Shown here in pieces: positions 38,282-49,059 of a stretch of 64,000 nucleotides of DNA. A model generated the notes under the pieces. That model was not told where the DNA came from and did no database searches. It saw nothing but the letters and a program-made list of their open reading frames with translations. The stretch covers positions 24,872,049-24,936,048 of the forward strand of contig NC_136000.1 in NCBI RefSeq assembly GCF_048128805.1, in the 5' to 3' direction. Source of the DNA: Centroberyx gerrardi. Its lineage: Eukaryota > Chordata > Actinopteri > Beryciformes > Berycidae. The position numbers and the translations under genes are program-made. The first letter of the stretch is position 1; each line of letters starts with the position of its first letter.

Positions 38282-39228
38282 CTCCCCTAGCTGTTGCCTG
38301 CAGGCAACTAGCACAGTCTGACTGAGCAGGAAAAACCAGGAGGGGACAACTTGGTTCAGCCTTGAGTGAATACAGATGAGGTGAAACATGCAGAAACAGT
38401 GAGGCTCTTAAACGATCATTTCCATAAAGCTTTTCATAGAACTGACTAGACCTCAGCCTCTCAGCAGATCTCTGTGTTCATTTTAGCAGTAAAGTTATAT
38501 TTCATTTGAATCTTTTTGAATACATGCAGTTTTTGTCACATTCATTTCAGCCACACTTACTATTTCGATATTGGCCTTCTATGACTTTCCAAATAGTTTT
38601 AACAAAGGACTTAAAGGAGGCATTTTAAGGGGCTGTTCAGGTGTGTGTGTGTGTGTGTGTGTGTGTGCGTTCCCAGCTCCCTCAGGCCATTACATAGGAA
38701 TGTGGTCTCAACTCATTGGGGTAGGGAAATAAGGGTAGTAGTCATTTTAAACACAGAGTCTCTCTCTCTCTCTTTCTGTGTCTCTTCCACACACATTGGT
38801 CATACGTTACGTAACAGGATTGTTGTAATCTGAATACAAACCCTGGTAACTGTAATCTGCTGCAGTCAGTGGAGGATGGGGGGGGGAGTGGGGGTGTCAC
38901 TGCAAAGAGCTCCACTGAACTCTGTCCAGATGTATCAAGACTTAAGTGAAAGTTAAGAAATGCCTTGGTTTATCGATTTAGGTTGAGGGTCTCTGGCCAA
39001 TCAGATATTAGAGGTAACCATGGCAACACCTATCCGTGTGTGTCTGGATGGAGATGAAAAAGCCTGAATGTTGTAAAGTTTTAAAGTTTTAAAGGCCTAC
39101 TATGAGAAAAAAACAACAATTAAATGGTGCGAAAAGAGAAGCTCTATACGTCTCACTGCATACCTCCTCCTCCTAAGTCTCCACATTGTCCTCTAGTGTT
39201 TCTTGCTCGGGCATGTAAGTTGCCTGCA

Positions 39229-39259
<31 letters not shown>

Positions 39260-40140
39260 GCAGGTCAGACCCGAGTGTTGACATACTGACTTGCTGCTGG
39301 ACAGGTCTGTGGTGACCTTTTGTGTGTGCATGTGTGTTGGAATGTTTTTTTCCCCCTTATCAGTCGTACATCTCTGCAAATGTTCGGAACAACTTTAATA
39401 TTTCCCTATAGTCTATTTCTGTGGAATCTTTATTTTTTGCTCGTGTGTGCAGGGTGGGGCAGGAGGGGTGGTGGGGGTTGGGTGGGAGTTTACAGCACAG
39501 ACAGTTTGGGGGGCAATTTGATCCTATAGGCCAGCAGGGGTAAATGCACTGTAAAAAATGACCTGCTTGGCTTAGCAAGTGATTTTACTTTGCATTTATT
39601 TTGCACTTATTTTGCATTTTTGCATCTGTGGTACATCAAAATAGTTGAAGTCAAATTTTCATTCACACTTAAATCCTATATTGCACTGGCAGGTGATTTT
39701 CCCCATTTCAAGAAATGTATTTTCACTTGTTTCATGACAGTATGACTTGTTCTGAGATTTGAGACTTGAAACAAGCTATGAAACAAGTGAAATTTCTTGG
39801 TGTCAGCTGAATTACCCGCCAGTGCAGTGAGATGATTTCATTCAAAGCCTCTTGAGGAAAGCTCAATAGAAGCTCGATAGAAGATAAAGTCACTTGCTGA
39901 GCGTGTCACTTTTTGCTGTGCATGCACCCGTCCAGGCCTGGGATCGTATTCCTGTGTCACCCTGAAAAGCAAAGGAAGGGTTTCATTCTAAAACTCTATA
40001 GGGCCGCTCTAGGAAAAAAAAAAAAGTAATTTGAATACTTACAAATGTTATGCACATTTGTGAAAAATATTCTCTGAATGCAAGATAAATAAAATGACTA
40101 TTAACACTCATATTTTAAATGGAATTGGGGGCTCTTTGTA
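37131..40140. other. Intergenic, profilin to sc5d, microsatellite-rich
   Basis: No gene was recognised. It contains CA/GT repeats at about 38241-38277, 38640-38668 and 39233-39259. Two related blocks flanked by CA repeats, about 37404-37475 and 38242-38340, share GCAGGCAACT and GAGCAGGAAAAAC. Confidence 0.5.
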
Positions 40141-40149
40141 TTGAACAAT

Positions 40150-40301
40150 TTGCCCTATATTGGCCCATATGTTTCCTCCACAAATCATATGCTGGTGGTC
40201 GCGCTCTTTGCAGCTGCAAAGGAGCTACTGGGAACACTTGATCTGGGAAGGCTCGCCCGCCTCGCTCAGCCTGTCAGTCACCTGGCTCTGGTCTCAAAGC
40301 A
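40150..40301 (+). promoter_or_regulatory. sc5d: Candidate sc5d untranslated first exon
   Basis: A GC-richer patch ends at TCAAAGCAG|GTCAGT, a plausible 5' splice site that could join the acceptor GCTTCACAG eight bases before the sc5d ATG. An inverted CCAAT word (ATTGG, about 40158) is present. No clear sterol response element was found. This is inference from position. Confidence 0.35.
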
Positions 40302-41045
40302 GGTCAGTTCATTTACTTCACTTACAGTTTACAATTGAAGCTTTAGAAGTCTGAATGCAAGGTGACCATGCTTGCAGAGCTTGGGATATTTTTTGCAGCG
40401 GGAGCACGTTCTGCAGCATGTGTACAGAGTCAAGCTTACCCTTCTGCTGCTCCTACTTGTAGAAGAAATTAACAAATTCAGTCAAATTCTTACACGTATT
40501 GCATGGAAATGATAATTACTTATGCATTGTAAGATGAGGTTGAAATGTTTAACTTTGTAAGATATGCCTTATTCAGAGCATAAATGAAAAGTACAGAGCT
40601 AGGCATAGAAAGCATATAGAATAAGGTATATAAAATATAAGTAACAGTAAATGTCTTTAGGAAAGCGGCCACACTGATATTTTCAAACTGAGAATTTTCT
40701 AGAACCGCGTCACTTGTGTTTTCTTTCTTACTTTGCTGAGAAGGGAGCTGTGCCATGAAGGGCCAGGGCCACTTTTTGTTATCAGATCCCCCAGTTCTAT
40801 TCTGAAAGTATCTTCTCAGGTAGATAGACAGATAATGACTGATAGATAATGTCCACCATCTCTGCACCTTTATGATTTTGCAGTTTTGGAGAGTAGAATA
40901 AAAAATTGCATTTGTTGGCCTCAAATAGCCCATTCTACTTTATCATAATGTGTTTTGTTCCCCCCCTCCCAAACACATCCATGTCATTGTATATAAAGGG
41001 TGAGATTGGTAATTTAAGGGCTTTTCACTCTTTTGTGCTTCACAG

Positions 41046-44000
41046 ATTCAGCCATGGATCACGTGCTGAGCGTGGCCGACTACTACATCCTCAGCCCCTA
41101 TGTGTACCCGGCCTCCTGGCCCGAGGACGGGACTCTGCGGCAACTCATCAGCCTGTTGCTGGTGACCAACCTGGGAGCACAACTCATCTACCTAGGCTTC
41201 GCTGCTCTGAGCTTTTACTGCGTCTTCGACCATAAGCTCATGAAACACCCACAGTTTATTAAGGTAGGCTGTTTAATTGGCCATGGATCAGGCCTGGTAT
41301 TGACGTAGTTTGGAGACCAGTAAAAGGTCAGTAGACGTCAGTGGAAGCTTGATTTAATGACATTTGCTTCAGCAAGACTGCTGATGTGGAATTACTATTT
41401 GTCTTAATCCTATTTATTTTTAAAGATAAACTCTGGTTTTCTAGCAGTACTTCTATCCTGAGAGGCAGTATGAACTCAGACCCTGGCACATAAAGATGGC
41501 AGTCTCTTGTTTTAATGTCATTCAAACACCTTGGTCACCTCTGAGCTCAATGCAAGCAGCCATCTTACTGTACCTGGTCCATTGCTAGTGGATTATCAAG
41601 AAGAATGAGAATTGGCATATCATTTTGGGGAGTGTGCCCTTTGTGATATGCGGAAGAGGATTAGGGCCATATGTAAAAAATGTATTTGGGTACAAATCAG
41701 AATTACTTTAATCTCAGAATCTTAGTATTCTTAGAATCTCAGAAATCTGACTTCACTCTCAGAATTCTGACTTTAAACTCAGAATTCTGATTTTATTCTC
41801 AGAATCTCTGAACTCAGAATTCTGAGATTAATCTCAGAACTCAAATAAAATGTTCATATGTGTCCATGTTCCTCTTCCATAGTCATTAAAGTAAGAAAAT
41901 GGGTAAAATCAGGATAGATAACTCCAGGTTTACTTGTGGATCAAGATCCTAGACTGATGGTAATCTAGACTGCTTGTCGCTGTCAGCGGGACTTAACAGC
42001 AACACAGACTCTGCATAACAATCTAGTAACGACTCCAGAGCAGGTTTACACAAGTCCTAACTTTGTGTCTCCAATGTAATGACAGAACCAGGTACGAAGA
42101 GAGATCAATCTAGGAACAGTCTCCATCTTCTGGATGAGCTTCCCCACAGTGGCCTTATTCTTCGCTGAGATCAGGGGATACAGCAAACTGTACGACGACG
42201 TCAGCGAATCTGCCTTGGGTGAGAGAACAGTCGGCAACCCCGAAACCCGGGCTAGGTCATTCACTTTGAATCCAGCCTAGAATCAAGTTCTCAAATGTTG
42301 AAACAGGTTGTACCATGAGACCCATACTTGCTGTTTGTGTTGTTTGTGTTGCAGGCTGGCCCGGGGTGCTGCTGAGCATTGCTGGTTTCCTGTTCTTTAC
42401 TGACATGTGTATCTACTGGATACACCGCTCCATGCATCATAAGAACATTTACAAGGTGATCTTAAGTGTGTTTCATGGCTGATTGAGATGTAGAGGGCCA
42501 GTATGACATCAAAGGCCTAGACATGCTTTGGCGAGGACAATAGTGCTGTCCACTCTGGCTCAGCTTAAGCCTGACTGACTCACACATTTTCAGTTAGTTG
42601 TCAGTTTTGAGTGTCCCCTATGGTGCCAGCAGGCCTCCTGCATGACAAATCAATGTGGAATTGCCTTACTGTGGGTTTTTAACTACACCTATTTTATTAG
42701 AGGTCACTTTGAATGTTTGAATTTCAGAACACTTACAGCAGAACTGTTTCCCACCTGGATCCTCATTACCTACCAATTGATTTACGCTTGCTTGTCTGAG
42801 TGCTTGGTTCTCCAATAGGCCAATGGAGTCCATTGGCTGTATTGGAGAGCTGCACCCAGGTAAGGAAGATGTTGAGTAATGAAGCAATTGTCCAGATTTT
42901 GGTCAGAATTGATCAGTATGATGGAAAATTATGGGAAAATAGGGCCCAGGCTGAAAATGGCAGGAGTTACGCTTTATCTTCTACTGTACTTGGGTCCGAG
43001 TTATTCAAGCTCTGAATTGTCAATTTTGCTGGAGTCCTGAGATTGAGTCGGTTTTAAATGAAACCTAGTTAATTATGGTCATTCATGTTTCTCCCCCTCA
43101 GCACTTACATAAGCAGCACCATATATTCAAGATCCCTACGCCATTCGCCAGCCATGCCTTCCACCCAGTCGACGGCTTCCTGCAGAGTCTACCCTACCAC
43201 GTCTACCCTTTCCTCTTCCCACTCCACAAGGTGGCGGTCTTCACTTAACATTATATTTAGAACCAGGTCTGAGGAGTAACAATCCAGCAAATGATGAATA
43301 CAACAGGTTTCAGTGGAACTGTATAACGGTGTTGTCAGGTGAAAACCTCCTCACTCCATTTTCATGTTTTTACTTGAATATAAGGATATATAAGGAAGTT
43401 CCTCTGTGGGTTGAGGAACTTTCTTGACTTTCATGGTCTTGCAAAACAGTTCCAAAAATCATTGTGCAAATTCTAAAATGTCATAGCCGTCAACCGATTT
43501 CAGTGGAACTGTATAACGCTGTTGTCAGGTGAAAACGTATCACTCCAGTTGTCATGATTTTCATGTTTTCACTTGAATCGAATGATTACGAATGAAGTTC
43601 CTCTGTGGGTTCAGGGAGTTTCACGACACTCTGGCTTGCAAAATACTTTCAAAAACCATTGTGCAACTTCAAAAATGCATGGTCATTAACCTAAAAACGA
43701 GGCTGTTCCACTAAAGTCCCATAAAACAATGATTTCTAAAAAAGTATGAGTGTGCTATCAACATGATATAAACTGTCAAATGACATTCTGACATCCTCCA
43801 GGTGGTCTACCTCGCCCTCTTCGTCTTCGTCAACATCTGGACCATTTCCATCCATGACGGGGACTACCGCCTCCCCGGCCCTCTGATCGAGGTGATCAAC
43901 GGCGCTGCCCACCACGTGGACCATCACCTCTTCTTCTACTACAACTATGGTCAATACTTCACCCTCTGGGACCGTCTGGGGGGTTCATACCGACACCCCT

Positions 44001-44074
44001 CGGCCCTGCTGGGGAAGGGGCCACACGACCACATCCGCAAACTCACAGCAGAAGCTGCAGAGACGGACAGATGA
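41046..44074 (+). CDS. sc5d: Sterol C5-desaturase (lathosterol oxidase)
   Basis: This endoplasmic reticulum di-iron enzyme converts lathosterol to 7-dehydrocholesterol, late in cholesterol synthesis. The exons are 41046-41263 (ATG at 41054), 42086-42218, 42355-42455, 43102-43230 and 43802-44074. Phases agree and give 281 residues; human SC5D is about 299, and the difference lies in the C-terminal tail. The N terminus [20 protein letters not shown] is diagnostic. All three iron-binding His boxes are intact: HRSMHH (residues 138-143), HKQHH (151-155) and HHVDHH (228-233). Hydrophobic segments lie around residues 30-55, 80-100 and 115-135. The gene is convergent with anapc13. Confidence 0.97.
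41697..41845 (+). repeat. CTCAGAATTCTGA minisatellite
   Basis: Several imperfect tandem units of about CTCAGAATTCTGACTTT lie in the first coding intron of sc5d. The unit is itself partly palindromic (AGAATTCT). Confidence 0.8.
43306..43690 (+). repeat. Two tandem 190-bp repeat copies in sc5d intron 4
   Basis: The blocks starting TTTCAGTGGAACTGTATAAC recur with a period of 190 bp and about 80-85% similarity by eye. A third, partial copy of the family occurs at about 5826-5900, beside the donor of nup93 exon 3. Confidence 0.8.
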
Positions 44075-45675
44075 TGGATTTTTTTTTTCTGGTTGAAACT
44101 TCTGAGGAAAAGGTTTCTGGGGAAGTGCTCGCCCTGCGTCATGACGCGAGGGATAGTTGCATCAGACGCTGTGATTTGGTTACGTGGGTTTTTAAACGTT
44201 TTTTTTGGTCTTTATGTCCATGTAAGTGTTTTCAGTAGAACTACACAGAGATGTATTGCAGAAAGATGTCTGTGTACTTTTTGACAATATTTGTTCAGTA
44301 GCCCAGTTTAGTACATGTTGGTCACACTTTAAAATAGTAGACGTACTATCACATTATTGGCCATGTTACACAAGGTGATGAATTTGTCTACATACCCATC
44401 CTTGATGTGCATAAGCTAAACATATGTGTTTTTTCAGAAGTATGGTGTGATCAGAGTGCATCTTGGTAAAAGTGTTCTTTGGTTGTACTGCTTCTGTCCG
44501 TTTGTTTCTTTTACTTTTTCTGGGTACTCTCACTCTCAAAATTATTTTTCTGCCTCCCAAAAGTGATTTTTCAGGCTACTGTGCAGGCTTATCTAACAGT
44601 CTACCCAATTTTAGGCCTCTGACCCACCTATCCAACATGTATTTAATGGACCGTCTTGGGCTTTTTAGCTTGACAGCTTTGAATACCACTTTGATCCATT
44701 TTAACCTTTGTGTGTGTTGAGGTCCTAACCAAGACTTTGCAAAGTACTGCTGTTCCAAATGCAGTAGTGTTGACAGAGGCAACATATCAGATACTATTCC
44801 TTCACTACTTAAGACGAAAGGCATTATTCTAATCAAAATTACATACACTTTTTGTTTTGTGGGAGACAACTGTGAGAGAACATTTTAAGTTTTCAAGAAG
44901 AACTTTAATCTGATAGATTATACTGCCAGTCACATTGAAATCCAGGGTTCTATTCATCCAAATAACAATGTAAATCCCCACCAAAAGCTGATTTGTGATC
45001 CTAATTTTATAGTGTGTGCATTTTGTTTGGCAGTTTGTAACCCACTATGAGGCACTGTTGCTGCTGTGCTGCACTTGAATAGCTAGTGGCCTCTAGGGGA
45101 AAGCAATGACGGAGAGCAGACAGAGGGCAGGTTAGAAACACAGCCGACTCGCTTAATAGGATTTTTGCCGGACGGCTGAGCGGGCTGGCCAAGAATACTC
45201 TGTCCCTAACTGACTGACTCCCCATTGTTGGAACGTGCATGCCACAGCAGCTGTTTTAGGGCACAGGACATTGCCCAAGAGCCTGAAAATGTCGCCCTAC
45301 TTCTCACTGACTTTTGACAGGGAGGAATCTTCTGGAACCTACATGAAAAGAAGCTCCAGCACCATTTATGGAGAGGAAGTCATAGCTCAAATGTTTCAGT
45401 TCCTGACAGACAATGTCCCCCCAGAGGCTGCATTCACGGTTCAGCTAAACTAGGCTTGCCTGGTCTTGTCTGAACAAGTAAAGACTACTTTTAAGTAGAA
45501 CCTGGTATTTATGCAAGTAACTTCAATTTCTCATCTTCTTAACCACCTTTTCTCTCCAACCTGGTATTGTGTTTACAAATTTGACGATAATTTAACATAA
45601 ATTAAACATGTAGGAAATGTGAAACTGACTTTTTTTCTTTTGCTTTGAGGGCATTGGCATTTAACACTCAATAAA
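44075..45675 (+). other. sc5d: Presumed sc5d 3' UTR
   Basis: About 1.6 kb runs from the sc5d stop to AATAAA at 45670-45675. No other gene was recognised on the plus strand. A 72-codon open frame at 45235-45453 is unexplained and described among the findings. Confidence 0.5.
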
Positions 45676-45700
45676 TTCAACATTCAAGTTTGTATTTATT
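45670..45700. terminator. Facing poly(A) signals of sc5d and anapc13
   Basis: AATAAA on the plus strand (45670-45675) serves sc5d, and AATAAA on the minus strand (45695-45700) serves anapc13. They overlap tail to tail, so if both are used the two transcripts would share some tens of bases. Confidence 0.55.
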
Positions 45701-46079
45701 GCTTATAAAATTATTTTGCTCCAACTCATGGCTCAGTAACATTCTCACCCTATGATTCAAGTTGTGCAATCTAGCACCGCATTTAGTCTCTACTTTCTTG
45801 GATCCAAAAGTAAAAAAACCTTTGCTTTAGATGATGAAGTGTTACAGAAAACAAATATAAGGATGGCCTACTGGACTAGGATTGGTGCTGTCAGCGCTAC
45901 AGCTGTCTAACCAACCATACAACATACAGCAGCCAGCACCAGGACATTTGGATAAGACTTCTTCCCGTCAAGAGACTTCAGAAACCAAGAGTCAAGTTTG
46001 GTTATGCTTGTCACTGATTTGGGGGTGGGGGGGTGTCTTGGTTCCACAGGTGGCACTTCACTGATTCCAGGTCGGGCTT

Positions 46080-46634
46080 TTAGGTTCCAGTGTTTGGGGT
46101 GTTTTCATGCAGGCTCTGCAGGGCCAGGTCTGTCCACTTCATCTCTTGCTCTTTCACAGACTCGGTTGATCCTCCGTTGTCCTGCTCAGCCTCGGGCAGC
46201 TCGCTCTGAAAGAGGACAGGACAAGACAACATGAGACAGAGGAGCTGGGCTGGGGTCACATCCATCTCAATTCATCCTGTTTAATAACAGGGATGGGATG
46301 AGGACAAAAAAGAAAACATTTGAGAACAAAAGTGAAGCTCCATTAAAAATAAACAGGAATGCTGTCAATTATCAGGGCACAAGTGAAATCTCATATACGA
46401 GGAGAAATGTGGTGTTAGGTGAGAGCTGAATTAGGCTTTGTGAACCACCTCGTCGTTTCTTGCACTCCCGACTGTAAACTCAACCTGTGTCTTGCTAACG
46501 CTAACGTTAAACTGGATGGCATATCCAACATTTACCAGAGGAATGGTGACATCTTCATAAGGCAGCCGGTCTTCCCTCCAGGCGTCATCAGTGAGATCCA
46601 GGACTCTCCCATCCCGCTGAAATTCACTGTCCAT
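46080..46634 (-). CDS. anapc13: Anaphase-promoting complex subunit 13
   Basis: APC13 is a small subunit that stabilises the TPR-protein arm of the APC/C ubiquitin ligase in mitosis. Exon 1 is 46536-46634 and exon 2 is 46080-46205, giving 74 residues, the same length as human. The sequence begins MDSEFQRDGRVLDLTDDAW, with REDRLPYEDVTIPL before the splice, and then ELPEAEQDNGGSTESVKEQE and MKWTDLALQSLHENTP. Splice sites are CCTCTG|GTAAAT and CTCTTTCAG|AGCGAG. Near-identity to vertebrate ANAPC13 makes this certain. The open frame extends upstream of the ATG, but that region does not match the family and is presumed 5' UTR. Confidence 0.98.
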
Positions 46635-46739
46635 CCTCTTTTCAGGGAAATAACAAGCTAACGCTTGCCCACTCAACCCTGTTCCTGTAGCTAGCCTCAA
46701 GCTAACTGCATCAGTTCGAGCAGTGTTGCAGAAGGTAGA

Positions 46740-47600
46740 TGGAGCCAGTCAACTCACACGTTTGCTGTCTTTTCTAATGCACTATTTAGCTTACAAAGTG
46801 ATAAGAAAATAGCAGCAACAACAAAAAGGTAGCCTAGGTTTCTGCACAGTAGACGTGCTGCCTAGGAAGTGAAGATGCAGGAGTCGCGGTAATTGTGCGT
46901 AGGCAGCTGGCGCATTCTAAGGGAGTGATGTATGTGCAAATGCTGCCTTCAAGTGCTGCGGGACATGAACGACTCAAGTCCTACTGATTCATTTATGCTA
47001 TTACCAACAGACAATTCAGATTCATGTATACTTAAAACTGTAGCCTACACCAAAGTCAAGTGAATTGTGAATAACCCCTTTGTCAGAAAATAAACTTAAC
47101 ACTTGCAAATGTCAGCTTAAGAAAAATGAACACAGTCCAGTCTGAGATACAGTAATTATCTTGGTTTTTAGGGGAAATAAGTGGGTTTTACTGCTCCATA
47201 GCACAAAATGACCGTATCTGCAGGGTTTGCTGACCAATACCTATGTTATATATACCATTAATAGTTTTTGTTGATGATGATGTTACACATATTGTGTTTA
47301 TGTATTTATGTTAATTTCAACCAGTGTTGAAAGGAGCTCTATAGAGACAGATCCAGTGGTGATAAATGTAACTATGGCTTACAAGCTCAAAGACTTCAAC
47401 AATTATCTCATGAAGAAAATGTTTTTCCAAGCACTCAATAAAATGCCAATGGGAACCCAGTGAGAATCCTATGGGTTTCATAAGGGACTTCACAATGGCA
47501 ACCCCATAGGACTTTCTATGGTTACTATGGTAACCAGACACCACTTCCTGGAAACAAAACACTTGCGACCTAACACAGTAGAATGAAGACTGTATTGCAG
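46740..47600. other. Region between anapc13 and the pierce2-like gene
   Basis: This is the 5' flank shared by two divergently transcribed genes. It holds a solo copy of the TGCTGCCTTCAAGTGCTG element end (about 46940). A stretch at about 47317-47562 has a minus frame that looks like a repeat-borne frame rather than a gene. Confidence 0.4.
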
Positions 47601-47699
47601 GTTAACTACGATTTATCCAAGTGATTGAGAATATTGTCGAATATATTCAGAGAGTGTCTGGACAGTTTTCATTCAGAGACTTTTCAGTCAGCGGAAAGG
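47600..47699 (+). promoter_or_regulatory. Candidate untranslated exon of the pierce2-like gene
   Basis: CAGCGGAAAG|GTGAGTC is a strong 5' splice site at 47699/47700 that could pair with the acceptor CATTACTTAG at 48606. The exon start is not defined. Confidence 0.4.
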
Positions 47700-48606
47700 T
47701 GAGTCTGGCACATCCAGAGGGGGAAATAACGTGTTAGAAATAACGTCAACGGTGGAAATAACGTCAGACCTAATGCTAGCTCGTTACTCGTTTTACTCAA
47801 GTAACGTTAACGCTAGCGACCTCGTCAATTCAGTTATACTCAAGTCGGAGCATGTAAACGTAAAAGAGTAACTAAAAATAGTAGCTACATTTTACACGAA
47901 AGTCGCTGAGATTTTGTGGCTGTTCCAAAATCAGCCAGAGGTCTGGAGATTGTTTCCTTTTAGCATTTACAAGCTACACTACTTTTTAGGAGGTCAAATT
48001 CAGGATGTTGTAAACTAGCTAAATGCCAGATCTCATTGTAGCCTACTTGCTATACAAAACAATGAATCTACTTAACTAAATGTAGGAGTACTCAAACAGA
48101 ATCAACATGACAGATTTTTAAGAAGTAGCATCAATATCAGTGCATAATGGACACCTGACAGGACCAGGTAAGGTAACTGTTGTCCTCTCTTGTTCTTCTT
48201 TTTTCACTTTAGGCTGCTTGTCAGTTATTTCAACTCTTAGATCAGGATTAATTGTCTCTTAATTGATAATTACAGTGTGGTTTATTATACTTTTGGTATA
48301 TCTATTTTATAAAATGTCAAATGTATTTGTACATGTAGATGACATTCATTCAAAATATGTCCATGGGTTAATTTTTTTTCTGACAGAATAGGAGGAAATT
48401 ATCCTTCCATATGACATAAAAGAAATGTTTGTTAACCTGTTAAAACATATGCCTAGAAAGATAAGGATGGGTAAACAAAGCTAGATAGACCCTTCGCTTC
48501 AGTCAATCTGTCTGTAGGCAAGTTTTAAAAAATGTTTCTGGCTATTTTTCTGTAATATTGGACCAAAGTTGAGGTTTTTGAATTAAGATATCTCTTCATT
48601 ACTTAG

Positions 48607-48956
48607 GTACTGCAATGATGTCAGCCTCTCAAGAGCGGCAGGGACCAAATAATCAAGCGAAAACATGCACCAACCCTGGAAACCCAGTGTTCTCCTGCTT
48701 GATGATCCCAGCAGCTACAGATAAACCGCGAGTGTTGTGGGCGAAACCCCAGAGTCTCCTGTACAGGACCACCTCCAATGACTACGGTCTTCTGTCTCCC
48801 ACGTCTGAAAGTTCACCGTGTGCTTTCCACCCTCTGTCACAAAGATTCACTAGAGACCTGGGAAAGTGTGGCATGTACCGCGACAACTCCTTCAATACAT
48901 GTCTGGACAGAAGCAGGGTGTATGACTGCCCCAATTTACAGCACACCATCGAATGA
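48607..48956 (+). CDS. pierce2: Piercer of microtubule wall 2 (C15orf65-like)
   Basis: PIERCE proteins are small inner proteins of the ciliary doublet microtubule that pass through the tubulin wall. The coding exon has ATG at 48615 (a second ATG follows directly) and stop at 48954-48956, giving 113 residues. The pattern NPVFSC, then TDKPRVLW, LLYRTTSNDYGLL, CAFHPLSQRF and GKCGMYRDNSFNTCLDRSRVYDCPNLQHTI resembles vertebrate C15orf65 as I remember it. It is clearly not PIERCE1. The whole coding region is in one exon after a likely untranslated exon. A poly(A) signal AATAAA is at 49040-49045. The symbol rests on memory of the family. Confidence 0.75.
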
Positions 48957-49039
48957 ATTAGTCTGGAAATGATAAACATTTGAAAGTCTTTGGTTCTGTG
49001 ATCATTTACTTGAATCCTCATGCAATTGGACTTGAAAGT

Positions 49040-49045
49040 AATAAA
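49040..49045 (+). terminator. Poly(A) signal of the pierce2-like gene
   Basis: AATAAA, 84 bases after the stop codon. Confidence 0.65.
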
Positions 49046-49059
49046 AACAATATGAATGG

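Noticed and set aside
47317-47562. 81-codon minus-strand frame with a protein-like look
   Set aside because: It resembles frames carried by dispersed fish repeats, with no exon signals. I could not link it to a gene, so it is not called.
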